From Corella eumyota (lineage: Eukaryota > Chordata > Ascidiacea > Phlebobranchia > Corellidae): a DNA stretch of 64,000 bases. The stretch is taken from the NCBI GenBank assembly GCA_963082875.1, contig OY720103.1, positions 6,448,001 through 6,512,000 on the forward strand. The letters run 5' to 3'. The translations under genes and the position numbers were made by a program. Below, one piece after another: positions 23,701 through 34,330 of the stretch. The notes beneath the pieces are model-generated. The model was not told the DNA's origin and made no database searches. It was given only the letters and a program-made list of their open reading frames with translations. Position 1 is the stretch's first letter, and each line of letters opens with the position of its first letter.

Positions 23701-23795
23701 CGGATATCAAAAAAATTGCTAGAAAACCGAGTCAACGAAAACGACCAAAAGCGAAAAAATCAAAATCTACAAAAAAATTAAAACTTAATAAATAA
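20708..23795 (+). pseudogene. PHD-OTU-MULE transposase gene, broken
   Basis: In order: a PHD-like finger (20730-20920: WPCGTCVLPCNTS, WFHSNCVKLS, NICPSC); an intron of about 85 bp (GTAATT..TTTTAG, near 20970-21052); an OTU cysteine-protease domain (21225-21690) with TLGEGNCLFNAVS, YPPCNG and a final NHFVPLI holding the expected His; a conserved cysteine-bearing region (22060-22420: DDCGVWDWSKGKT, LHRYYAILKRN); and a MULE-type DDE domain (22846-23350) with GVDRTFNVG, KIGSDDEAAL and LCIKHIKENV. A Lys-rich tail ends at 23795. The reading frame changes several times and the PHD part holds a stop, so it cannot make one protein. This domain set is typical of Mutator-like elements in invertebrates; OTU domains remove ubiquitin. 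Confidence 0.78.
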
Positions 23796-23870
23796 ATTTT
23801 AAATGTTCGACTTTTTGCTTTGATAAAAATTTTATGTTGTGTTATGTTCGTTTTAAATAAAAAAATTAGC

Positions 23871-24970
23871 GTGTGGTGAATAGTAGATGATGGTGTGTGG
23901 TGATTTGTAAGTGCCGTGTGGTGATCGGTGAGTGCCGTGTGGTGATTAGTAAGCGCTGTGTGGTAATTAGTAAGTGCCGTGTGGTGATTAGTAAGCGCTG
24001 TGTGGTGATTAGTAGATAGTGTGTGGTGATTGGTTAGTGACGTGTGGTGATTAGTAGATGCTGTGTGGTGATAAGTAGATGGTGTGTGATGATCGGTAAG
24101 TGTCGTGTGGTGATTAGTAAGTGCCGTGTGGTGATTAGTTAATGGTGTGTGGTGATTAGTAGATGCTGTGTGGTGATAAGTAGATGGTGTGTGATGATCG
24201 ATAAGTGTCGTGTGGTGATTAGTAAGTGCCGTGTGTTGATTAGTTAATGGTGTGTGGTGATTAGTAGATGGTGTGTGGTGATTAGTAAATGCCGTGTGGT
24301 GATTAGTAAGTGCCGTGTGGTGATTAGTAAGCGCCGTGTGGTGATTAGTAAGTGCCGTGTGGTGATTAGTAAATGGTGTGTGGTGATCGGTTAGTGCCGT
24401 GTGGTGATCGGTGAGTGCCGTGTGGTGATTAGTAAGTGTCGTGTGGTGATTAGTAAATGCCGTGTGGTGATCAGTAACTGTCGCGTGGTGATGGGTAAGT
24501 GCCGTGTGGTGATTAGTAGATGGTGTGTGGTGATTAGTAGATGGTGTGTGGTGATTAGTAGATAGTGTGTGGTGATTGGTTTGGGCCGTGTGGTGATCGG
24601 TGAGTACCGTGTGGTGATTAGTAAGCGCCGTGTGGTGATGAGTAAGTGCCGTGTGGTGATTAGTAAATGGTGTGTGGTGATCGGTTAGTGCCGTGTGGTG
24701 ATTAGTAAGTGCCGTGTGGTGATTAGTAAATGCCGTGTGGTGACGTGTGGTGATCAGTAACTGTCGCGTGGTGATTGGTAAGTGCCGTGTGGTGATTAGT
24801 AGATGGTGTGTGGTGATTAGTAGATCGTTTGTGGTGATTAGTAGATGGTGTGTGGTGATTGGTTTGGGCCGTGTGGTGATCGGTGAGTACCGTGTGGTGA
24901 TCAGTAAGTGACGTGTGGTGATTAGTAAGCGCTGTGTGGTGATTAGTAGATGGTGTGTGATGATTGGTTA
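23871..24970 (+). repeat. 21-bp minisatellite, right array
   Basis: About 52 units of GTGTGGTGATTAGTAAGTGCC type. Units share GTGTGGTGAT and vary in the following 11 bases (TAGTAAGTGCC, TAGTAGATGGT, CGGTGAGTACC). Higher-order periods are visible, about 105 bp (five units) near 24050-24260 and about 295 bp (14 units) between 24365 and 24660. Because 21 is a multiple of three, open frames run through it without being genes. It is inverted relative to the array at 18174-18459. Confidence 0.95.
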
Positions 24971-25117
24971 AAACAAAATGGTAAAATACCAAAAAAAGTA
25001 GTTAAATTCTTTTTTAATAAAACACACAAAATAATATTAAATGATTAGATTTTAGGGACATTTGGGGTTAAAAAAACTTGGGCACCTGTACAGTAGGGTT
25101 TTTCTTAGAGGGAACAC

Positions 25118-25275
25118 TGTACTGCTGTCATGCTGTAGCATCCTAAGTAAGGTGCTATAATCATGTTAAGCCAATACCTAAAACAGGTTAAATATTGGGT
25201 AATGATTTTTTATAATATCCCAACCTACGTAAGGCAACTCAAGACCGGGTCAAGGTAACAGATGGTACTCAACGA
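25118..25275 (+). mobile_element. SINE, degraded copy
   Basis: This matches the local SINE from the GCTGTAGCATCCT..AAGGTGCTATAA block to the AACAGATGGTACTC block, with small deletions. The tRNA-like head is not recognisable. Confidence 0.65.
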
Positions 25276-27400
25276 AAAACAAGTATTAAATACAAAGAAT
25301 AATTCTGAGTGCGCAGCTTTTGTTTATAAACGAATTAAACAAGTTTATGTGTTATTTTCATATACAAGAAGCACCTAAAAGTTTATTAATATCATTTTAC
25401 GCTCACCAAACGAGCAAATACGTTCATTTGTTGCAATTTATAAATAACAAAATTTTTTTTTTTATAAAACTAGGAAATTTACCAATCGATTTTCGTTTTG
25501 GGATTGATCTTCCATTATTCTTGTTTTTATTTACAACGATTTTAACATCAAAACTACAAAAAAAAATTGTTGTTTTATAATATTTGTGCTTGTTCTACTA
25601 AAACGAACTTAATTAGTTAATTTGCAAAATCTAAAAAAATGGGCGTGCAAAAGATAAAATTGTATAATCAGCAAAAAAAATCTTCGATTGTAAAAATCTA
25701 AACAAATAGAGGGACCGTGTTGCCAAATATTTTAACTTGGTAATATATTATTTATGTTATCACACTTTTATTTCTAACATTAACTTTACCCCATGACATG
25801 CTTATGGTGACCTAATCAACAGTTTATTTAAAATGTAATTAGAAAGAAACATCTAATCTGTAGGAATTAACTTAAGCAGCAGCACCTTAGTTACGATTTT
25901 AACCTGGCACAATATTCCGATATTATCGAAGGTTTGTAAATGGTATAATAGTGTAGTTATATATAATACAGTGTAGTAGTTCTATATAATAATGTCAGTA
26001 TTAAAAGATAGCAAGAAGGTTTTGGGTTACTCACAATGTGGAGAAACAATCATAACTTACAAAATTGTGAATTTAATAGAAGGGACGTGGCAAGTGGATG
26101 TGAAGCACAAACATATATAGGATCCAATGTATAATGCTATACATTTGACCCTAGTGCGAGTTGAATCAATATTCAACAAAAACTGTCAATAAAACCCATC
26201 TAAAATCATGAACAGAACAACATTTTAATCAGCGCCTTTTTGGTGCTATAAAGAACAAACCAAGAAAAGGATTAAACCCAAAGCAGCCCTCGACTCATTA
26301 AAAACTCGTACGTCAATCACCACTCGTCAGGCACAACAACATTTCGGGTATATAAACCCAAAAATATTCCAAAAAAAAGAACGAGATAGAATAAAATATT
26401 GTCCGACGGCTGTGGCGACAAAATGGGGAAAATTGGTATCTGAGAAACTTGAGACGCAGTAGAATAATTACTGATCTAGGTTACTTAGTATACCGGTCTC
26501 TACCCGGACGTCGACCCGCAGCCATGACATTATATGGCAGTTATCGTATAATGTTAGTTGTACCAATATTGTATTTAGCAACAAGTTTAATGCCCTTTTA
26601 TAGAGTAATGTAACTTTTATTGTAAATGTATAAAGTTAGATGTATTATGTAGTTTTATATTCAGCGTTTTTCACGTTTGTTTGTTGTTTTAATATAATCC
26701 GTCACCACAAGAGTTGTTAGTAATCTTTCAACAGTTAAACAATTAAGTCAGTAGCTTTATAAAACCTTAATAGAATAATATATTGCTAAGTCAGTATGAG
26801 CTCCAAATATAAGGCTAAAACTCAATGTATAAATTAACCTTCCGATTAGGAGTCTTAAACAAAACCAAAACAATTAATAATTACTCTATAATCATAACAG
26901 ATATAAGTTTGATAATATTAAATTGTTATAATTAAATAATTGACAACAAGTCCTACACATACAAGGGTGATATATACGATGACGTCGTTATATAAAAAAG
27001 TCAGAAAAAGTTGATATAAAAAGTAAATACAAAAAGAATAATTAAGTTTAAATAAGTAATTGTAGCAAAAATGAAAAAAACTAGTTTCAGTTGAATACTA
27101 ATAATGACGTAATAAAAATAAGAAAAACGTCATAAAGACGCAATAAGTAATGGTAATGATAACTTGTAATGTCATATTAAAATACTAAGAAATAATAATG
27201 ACATCATAACAACACTGCGATGACATCGCAATTATCGAACTTGTTCCACTCAAGTGAACAATTAAAGAACATTGTTGGCATGTGTTATGTCCGTTTTAGA
27301 GGTCAACAAAGGGTCAAGGTCATCATAGAAACCTTTTGTTTTGACCTCTGGGGTCAATGGTGAAATCTGGAGGTCAAATTGTTTTAAAACTTTGTTAATT
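25276..27400. other. Intergenic stretch with one unassigned open segment
   Basis: The only coding-like piece is at 26227-26463 (separate entry). The rest is AT-rich. A 20-bp pair repeats at 25953-25990 (ATAGTGTAGTTATATATAAT and its near copy). No RNA gene is seen. Confidence 0.45.
26227..26463 (+). CDS. Unassigned open segment, possibly a coding relic
   Basis: About 78 codons are open without a clear start, reading SAPFWCYKEQTKKRIKPKAA and later YCPTAVATKWGKLVSEKLE. It is Lys/Arg-rich and its base composition is less AT-biased than the flanks. I do not recognise the family. It could be an exon or a fragment of a mobile element. Confidence 0.25.
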
Positions 27401-27410
27401 GGTAATGATA

Positions 27411-27736
27411 CCAGCAGCGTGGTTTGATGGTCAGAACACTTGCTACACCATCATGAGATTGTGGATTTAATCCCCCTTGCTCTCATGGTTTAGCGCCCTT
27501 GAGATCGTAGGTTTAATCCCCACTGCTTTCATGGTTTAGAGTAAGGTGCTATAAACAGTATAAACTTCTGCTGAGCCAACATTTAATCAGCAGCATAATT
27601 ATCAGGCAATTATAATCAATTATATTTCGAACTGCCAAAGTTAACTCAAAACTGGGTTAGGGTAACAAATGGTACTCTACGTTTAGGTTGCGCATCCGAC
27701 CTTTCACATTAAGGATAAATAAATAATAAAAAAAAA
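27411..27736 (+). mobile_element. tRNA-derived SINE
   Basis: Nearly full length: the head CCAGCAGCGTGG with an A-box-like segment, a duplicated B-box region (GATTGTGGATTTAATCCC and GATCGTAGGTTTAATCCC about 50 bp apart), the conserved body and an AT-rich tail. The internal duplication of the B-box region is peculiar to this copy. Confidence 0.8.
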
Positions 27737-28090
27737 CAATGAAAAACAAACATTTAACTTTTTACAACAAAACATTTTACCAACAAATTATGTTTAACCT
27801 GCTCGATCGCTTTAACCAAAGTTTTCTTTATCCTCAATATTGTTAATCTCGACGATAGATTCTTATACCATGTCTCCTTCATGATCATTGACATCACATT
27901 CAAGCTCTTAATATACAAAATAAAACTTGGTTGGTTTTTACACTTTTTAGCTTGTACATTTTTAAATCAATTTTTGGCAAATTTAATTAATTAAAATTAA
28001 TAATTTTTATGGGTTAAAAAATTAAAATAATATTACTTCAGCTAAGCACATAAATTGAATTATTTCTAAAACTGGTTTAATAAACGCTTC

Positions 28091-28132
28091 CAACAGTGGG
28101 ATTCAAACCTAGGACCCACTGGATCAGAGGTC
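28091..28132 (-). repeat. tRNA-like 3' half
   Basis: The minus strand reads CCTAGGTTTGAATCCCACTG, a B-box (GGTTTGAATCCC) with flanking complementary bases as in a T-arm. No D-arm or A-box is present. It starts where the receptor kinase homology stops, and is probably a SINE or pseudo-tRNA that cut the kinase exon. Confidence 0.45.
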
Positions 28133-28144
28133 TATCTGTTAAAA

Positions 28145-28521
28145 AAACCACTTTCTTCATATCTTCGAAACTTGGGTCGCTGTTCACTGCATCGAAGAAT
28201 GGAGGACAATTCATCAACAAATCTGCAATGTTTAACAATTAATATTAGCTCAAGTTAATAGTTGAGTTCTACTAAACCCAAGCATAAGATGTTTAAATTA
28301 AAGCTTCATAAGCAAACAATTAAAAAATCTCAGCAAGAATACAAAAGTTTAATTATTAGCAAAAATTTAACTTTAAATTCAGGACAATTTAAGTAAATAT
28401 TAAAAGTGTGACCTCCTGAAACACATCTTCTTTTAACCTCCCAAAAAACGAGTCCGAAAGCGTAAACGTCTGCTTTTTTAAAACATTCAAAACTGTTTGT
28501 GTTTAAAGATTCATCCAAATT
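28145..28521 (-). pseudogene. TGF-beta type I receptor kinase fragment
   Basis: Two exons lie on the minus strand. The first (28521-28415), after a TTTTTTTGCAG acceptor, reads [20 protein letters not shown] and [17 protein letters not shown], closely resembling the end of the kinase domain of ALK/BMPR1-type receptors, which have ESFKRADIYAMGLVFWE. The second (28222-28145), after CATTGCAG, reads PFFDAVNSDPSFEDMKKVV, the next segment of the same kinases. After VV the homology stops and a tRNA-like piece follows, so the final part of the kinase is missing. Upstream kinase exons are also absent. This is a partial, intron-containing copy of a signalling receptor gene, hence a DNA-level duplication rather than a retrocopy. 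It cannot encode a working kinase. Confidence 0.82.
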
Positions 28522-28984
28522 CTGCAAAAAAAATAAAAATTGGGGGAAATCTGAAAGAAAAATGCTACTTAAGACAAGTTATGTAGAGTTTAGTAGAAAT
28601 TGATGATCGTGATATATTATGTAAATATTTTTTTATTTTTAGTTTTTTACAGTAAATTAAAAATAAGATTATGCGTTTACATTCTTTCTCAAGCAAGGAT
28701 TGAATGGCTCCGATTATTAATTTTTTTTTATTCTCTCAAAAGAAACTGTTTTGTTTAACTGCCGACTGTAAACCACTGTCAACAAAAGTTATTTAAATAA
28801 AAAAACATTCTCCCTTTCTTGAACAAGACCCTTGCACTTAATAACGCCAACTAGCCTCTGAAAAAATTATAGCAATTTTCCACTAAGACTTCTTTTTAAA
28901 AAAGAAACACCTTTTCTTCACAATTTCCTAAAAATCGCCCCCTTTAGCAATTACCCCTATGAACCATGCACCTATATTGGACGT

Positions 28985-30326
28985 AATTATTAAATCTTGA
29001 GATCGCGTCGAAGAAGTTTCCGCATCAAAGAAAGTTGTTGGAGGTTGAGCAAGAAATCTTAAACACAAACTCTCGACCTCTTCGGTGCAGCAGAGGGCCC
29101 AACCTTTGACCCAAGTTTGTTGGTGTCATCTGAAAATACAAGTTAAAACAAATTCAAAAAAAAATAAAAAACTTAAAAAAAATATTTAAAAAAAAAATTT
29201 TTAAACCTTAACGCAAATATCTCTGTTCCCGGAAGCCCTGACTCCGTCGAGCAGGGTTGCCAACAAAGAATCTTAAACCGTCGACAAATATTCCCTTCTT
29301 GTAATGTCTGAGTACTCAACCATGAAATGCTGCGGATTTTTGGGATGTCGAACAAGCGAGAAAATCTGGGGAGAAATTAAAACAATAAACGAGGGAAACT
29401 AATTGTTAACATTGTTACTGAGTCAGTAATACTGACCTCTGTTAGTGGTTTCAAGGTTACAATAATATAAGTTGTTGGATCCCTCTTTAATATACAAGTC
29501 TCACTAAGACATTGAATTTACAAATTCTGAGTGAGTTTTAATTTGTTATTAACTTAGAGTTTTACTCACAGTCTTCCTGTAAATGAGTTTTTGGACTTGA
29601 AACTCAGCCAATGAAGTGATGTGATCGTTGTCGCTAAACTTTCCAAACCGATAATTTGTAATTAGTTTATAGTTTAAGTCAGAATTTTTTTGATATTTAT
29701 TTGTCCTCGATCTGGGAAGGTCAACTGTACGACCTTAACATAGAGTAACATTTGTTACCCCAACCCAGTCTCAAGTTGACTTTAGCAGTTTGGGATGTTA
29801 TTAATGATATTTGTCTGATAGCTAAGCTGCTAATTAAGTGCTGGCTCAGCATGAGTTTATATAATTTATAACAGCTTCTTCAAGGGCGCTACAACAAAAG
29901 AGCAGTGGGGATCACACCCAAGACCCCAATTTTAAAACCAACACAAAATATAACCTCGGTAAATTCTTCGATATCCTTGTAGTAGTAGCAGTCTAGTCTA
30001 ATATTTGGTTGGTAGCAGCATTAACTTGGAGCTGCAAGGAAGCAGCTCCAACCTTTAATAATTAATTGTAGTTTATGTTTAACCAACAATAAATTAAATG
30101 TTAGAAATACCAACCCTTAATATAACATTAAGTCTTTCATCATTCCATGACACCTTCTGTCCATTAAAATTCAAAGTTTTATGAAAGTTGTCTCCAAAAC
30201 TGCATTTTTTCTATAAAAATCAAATTAAAATTACAAATAAAAACAAACTAGAATTTCAAATATACAAAAAAAACTCACAAAAGTTTCGGTGATTATAAAT
30301 TCTCGATGTTCGCTTGAAAACTTCAT
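28985..30326 (-). pseudogene. DNAJC13 (RME-8) N-terminal fragment, broken
   Basis: Five exons lie on the minus strand with GT..AG borders: 30326-30279 (MKFSSEHREFIITETF), 30210-30114 (NGQKVSWNDERLNVILR), about 29640-29571 (ITSLAEFQVQKLIYRKT), 29365-29207 (HPKNPQHFMVEYSD, then DSLLATLLDGVRASGNRDIC) and 29129 to about 28985 (MTPTNLGQRLG, then EEVESLCLRFLAQPP). These match, in order, the N-terminal PH-like region of the endosomal J-domain protein DNAJC13, from its LKFSTEHR segment to EEVESLHLRFLATPP. Exon 4 has a TAA just before DSLL and exon 5 changes frame after QRLG. The rest of the roughly 2,200-residue protein, including the J domain, is absent. Introns show a segmental DNA copy. The ATG at 30326 is an internal Met of the family, not its usual start. 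Confidence 0.82.
29697..29935 (-). mobile_element. tRNA-derived SINE inside a DNAJC13-relic intron
   Basis: In reverse orientation it carries the family's 3' block (TTTATTTGTCCTCGATCTGG), the AGCTGCTAATTAAGTGCTGG block and the AGCAGTGGGGATCACACCC B-box region. It lies between the exons at 29.6 and 30.1 kb. Confidence 0.8.
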
Positions 30327-30793
30327 GGTTTCGTTTTCTCTTTCTCATCTTCCTCAAACCATAGTCCATACATACAATAGTCTAACAGCGTTTACGTAAA
30401 AATACGATTAGAAGTTGGAGTCTACCGCCGCTAGCGGTAGTTACTGAAAACATTGAAGGACAGTTATTGTTCACAAATTTTTGTAGCTAAGAACGCCGTT
30501 ACCTACTTTATAGTTAATAATGTTCTTTTATAACGATTTAACAATTAAAGTTTTAGTTAAACGTGGACAGTTCAGACATGGTATATTTAGACTTTAATGT
30601 TTAATTGCATTTTAGCCATGCTTAGACAGTACAACGATCGCTAGCACAGACTGACAGATGCAAAGGCAAAGTTGTGTTACTGTTTTATCAGTTTATCAAG
30701 TTGATTATTTTTTTATTTCGGTTTTGAACTTTTAGACAAATGTACGATTTTTATTTAAAATTTTTTTAATCAGTTTTTTTAATCAGTTTAAAA

Positions 30794-32740
30794 ATGTCAA
30801 CGCTAATAGGTGGAGAAATCCGCTGTCTTCCAGGCTGCAATTCCACTCACAGGTCTAAAAATATTAACTTATTTATTGTTCCTAATCGAAACAAAAAGGA
30901 AAGATATAATACAAGTACTTTAAATTGGAGCCAACAATTTTGCCAAATTTTGTTTAAATATCAGGACCCCTGACAACAACTTCAAGAAACGAATCCAAAA
31001 TAATAAAGCATTTATATGTAGTAAGCATTTTGATAGTTCTGAAATTCAAAGAACAGTTAAACGAAGTTGGATAAAGCTTGGAATGCTGCCAACTTTATGT
31101 TTGCCGGAAAAATCTGTACAAACCAGGGTTTTAAAAGAAAGAAGAGAAATAAGTCAAGCACATGCCCAACAAATTTAATATTTTGATTAATTGTGATTCT
31201 TACTCAATACTTACGATAGAAAAGGAATTTAATCAATTAAAAAGTAATTGGAGAATGATAAAAATTATTGATAATTGCATCACACATCTTCATTTTACAT
31301 TATGGCCTACTGTGTCCAAAATACAAAATCTTGGCATACCCCAATACAGTCTTGTTGTAAAGCAAGACCTTAGTTTTAAAATTTGTAGATTTGGAAATCA
31401 AATACCTTTTAATAGTTTTATATATACCAAGAAGTTAAATCAATTATTGACGATAAATGAATTTTTAAATTTATTACAAACATCCCCTATCTGTCCTGGT
31501 TTTGGAAGTTAAAAAGGCAGAGTCCTGGATTAAAATATCTAACGATAAATTCAATTTAGATACTAGTAGCTTCACAACTAATTTCAGGTAAATATTTAAA
31601 ACTTTCACTGCCTTAATTGTATTAACTTTCAACTTTTGTGTATACGCTCAAAAGATGTCTAACTTTAGAAGACACCACTGTCAGGTGTGCAAGGTTTTAA
31701 AAACTGTGGAGTACAACGCCTAAAGACAACTTTAGTGTAAGAATTTAACAAGTAGGATAATTGTAACTTTCCTAAATAAGCCCAATGTTTAAAATACAAT
31801 TGTATCTTGTGTTTGCTGTTTTTAGAAAAATTCAACTAGAAAATGAATTGAAAGAAAGCTGCCTGTGCTTGACTGAGCCAATGTCAAAAATGATCAATAT
31901 TATTGCAGACAAGAAAAAAGAAGATCCATTCCTTAAAATATGGTGCTATGTTCAACAAAAATTTAAAGATTTGCCTGCGAGCCAGCGACGTTATCCGCCT
32001 TTTGTTGTAAGGTACATAAATACTCTAAATATTTTTTTTTAAAATAGATAATTATGAAAAATTTAAATTACTCTAGATACTGTCTTCGTTTATATGCCAA
32101 AAGTCCTGCTGCCTATAGGGTTATGAGGGAAGTGTTAATATTACCTTCACCAACTAGACTTAGACAGGAAAGAAATTCTGCTGGTGATGTCCAACCAGGT
32201 ATTCAGCCAGACTTAATGTTACGTCTAAAAGATGTGTGTATTCAAGAGTCTGAAAGGCACAGATTAATGGCAGCAATAATAATTGATGAAATGACCATAA
32301 AGGGTTTGTGTTTATTTTATTTTTATAAAACAATATCTTTTAACCTTCTAAGCATTTTATGATCCACATTTTTAAAAAACAGAGGATGTTGTGTATCGAA
32401 GCTGCACAAATGATTTAATAGGATATGTTGATTGTGGAGATAATGTGCTAACAGCTTTAACAGGAGCTAAGAGTAAAGTGGCAGACCATGTTTTGGCTGT
32501 GTTTGTAAGAGGTATTTTTAATTTACCCACCAAGTTCTTTTATATTAACTACTAACATATTGTTTAAAATGTTTTTATTTTTACTCTATTCAAGGAATAA
32601 CCAATAGAAGTTTAGACGGCATTATAGCCTATTACCCATCATGCAATGCCAAAGCCTTAGATATTTTTTTTCTTATTGTTGATTGTCTGATGGAAATAGG
32701 AATGCAAACTTCAGCTTGCATATGCGCTGTTATTGGTAAT
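30794..32740 (+). pseudogene. THAP/P-element-like transposase gene, broken
   Basis: Segments in order: a THAP zinc finger at 30794-31140 (MSTLIGGEIRCLPGCNSTHR, WSQQF, FICSKHFDSSE, LGMLPTLCLP) with the C2CH residues visible but a frame change in its middle; a segment at 31162-31509; a segment at about 31812-32013 (DPFLKIWCYVQQKFKDLPAS); 32054-32306 with SPAAYRVMREVLILPSPTRL and IIIDEMTIKG, the region of the first catalytic Asp in P-type transposases; 32384-32510 (SCTNDLIGYVDCGDN, ADHVLAVFVRG); and 32596-32735 (LIVDCLMEIGMQTSACICAV). Several edges look like GT..AG introns. The C-terminal half is missing. THAP9 and the P element share this layout. Terminal repeats were not found. Confidence 0.72.
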
Positions 32741-32825
32741 AGTGAAGTGTTTATTTTTTTTTTTATTTGAAACAAAGCGAAAAAAATTATATTGGCATAA
32801 ATATTATTTATGAACTCGCTACAGG

Positions 32826-34330
32826 AGATACTCTTAATACATCTTCATTATCTGCTCCATCTTTTGAATCATCATAGATTACCCTATACTTAGAACAAAA
32901 TTCCGCCAAACAGAGATTCTGGAATTGTTGCAAATCAGGTCAATTAAGATAACGATCCATTAAACTCGTCATCCACATATTTCCACGCTATCTTCTGCTT
33001 GCGATTGTAAAACCGACAATGGTAAAGAAATTCTTAAAAAATAGAAGTACAGTTTAAACCCAAAGCCCATTTACTTTGATAACCTATAAATAACAATAAT
33101 ACTTAATAGGCTATTGAAATTACTTAAACTAGTAAGGCTGTACTTGAAACATTTTTTTATTCTCAAGTTTTTTGTAAGACTATACAAAACTAACCTGGTA
33201 CTGTCAGCATCTACAGGTATAAAAACAACATCTCTTGTACACGATTTCAATGGTAAACCCCCAACACGATAGATCGCTTCCATCACAGACACTTCCCGAT
33301 GACTAAGATAGACATTAGAAAGTGATTTCAGTTCTTTCATCGCATTCAAATTTCCTTCACGCGCCTCCTTCTGTGCTTGTTTAACAAACATTTCAACCTC
33401 CCTCTCTTTTTTAGTGATGTAGGAGAGAATGTACATAACACAACTGCAAAATTAAAATTATTAATAGCTTGTACAACTGGTATTGTTTAGGCCAAATGAA
33501 ACTTAACTAAATTTTTTTTAACACAAATAAAACTGAATATATTATAATACCTGTATGGATCTAAAACATATTGAATGTCCATATTTGCATTCCATGCGCG
33601 AAGTAAATTTTGGTTGTAAGGATTCATCCACATCTCTTCCGAATTGCGTTTTAAAACAACTTGGTTTCGTGTACCTAAAATATTAACAACGTCTTCAAAT
33701 TCATCTTGGGATATACAAGCAAACTTAAAAATTTCAAATGCAGAAAAAACATTATTCTCATTTAGCTTATTGATAGCTTCCAAAATAAGAAGTAATACTT
33801 TTTAACATTCTTTAATTTGTTTGCTGCATTTTTAGGTTGAGGTATAAAAGTACGATTAGATATTTTACGAGGAAAATTAAAACGACAAGTTTTGCTTTTC
33901 TTTCTACAGGATCGGGTTTGTCTCTTGCTATGAGTTTGTGTAGAAGTAACCATCTCATAAATCTTTGGATCGACCTCTGGTTCATGAATTTCACAAGTTA
34001 TATGTTGATCAATGAACGCACCGATGGTTTCAGGATCATCACGTTTAAACACAGGAGTATCCTTGATCCACAGCAAAGCATGAATGTGTGGCCAATCTCT
34101 AGCCTGAAACTCTACCCTGTAAAAATAATCAACAACTTTTCCCACTGGATTTGATTTGTTCATCAACAAATCATGAAAGAAGCATTTGGTTCGTCGATCA
34201 AACATCCTTGCAGCCATCACAGGGTTGCTTGCAATCAACTAGCAGTACTCAGACCAACTAAAATCCTTCTTGTACTCCACATTTAATTGCTTGCAAATGC
34301 TTTGGACAATCTCCTTCCAACGGCGGTCAC
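32826..34330 (-). pseudogene. Helitron/Helentron Rep fragment, broken
   Basis: On the minus strand: DFSWSEYC, a stop, then LIASNPVMAARMFDRRTKCF (34290-34180); the HUH motif in VEFQARDWPHIHALLWI near 34095; then MWMNPYNQNLLRAWNANMDI near 33620; the tyrosine region MYILSYITKKEREVEMF near 33430; YLSHREVSVMEAIYRVGGLP near 33300; and a further piece near 32960-32870 (CLAEFCSKYRV). This is the order of Helitron Rep proteins, and the SYITKKERE form suggests the Helentron/Helitron2 branch. Frame changes and stops split it. The Pif1-type helicase and the element's ends are not seen. Rolling-circle Rep nicks and joins DNA at the element's ends. Confidence 0.8.

Noticed and set aside
24723-24992. 89-residue minus-strand frame with TNHHTPS-type repeats
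   Set aside because: It is the minisatellite read in a frame that stays open because the unit is 21 bp; the repeat explains it fully.
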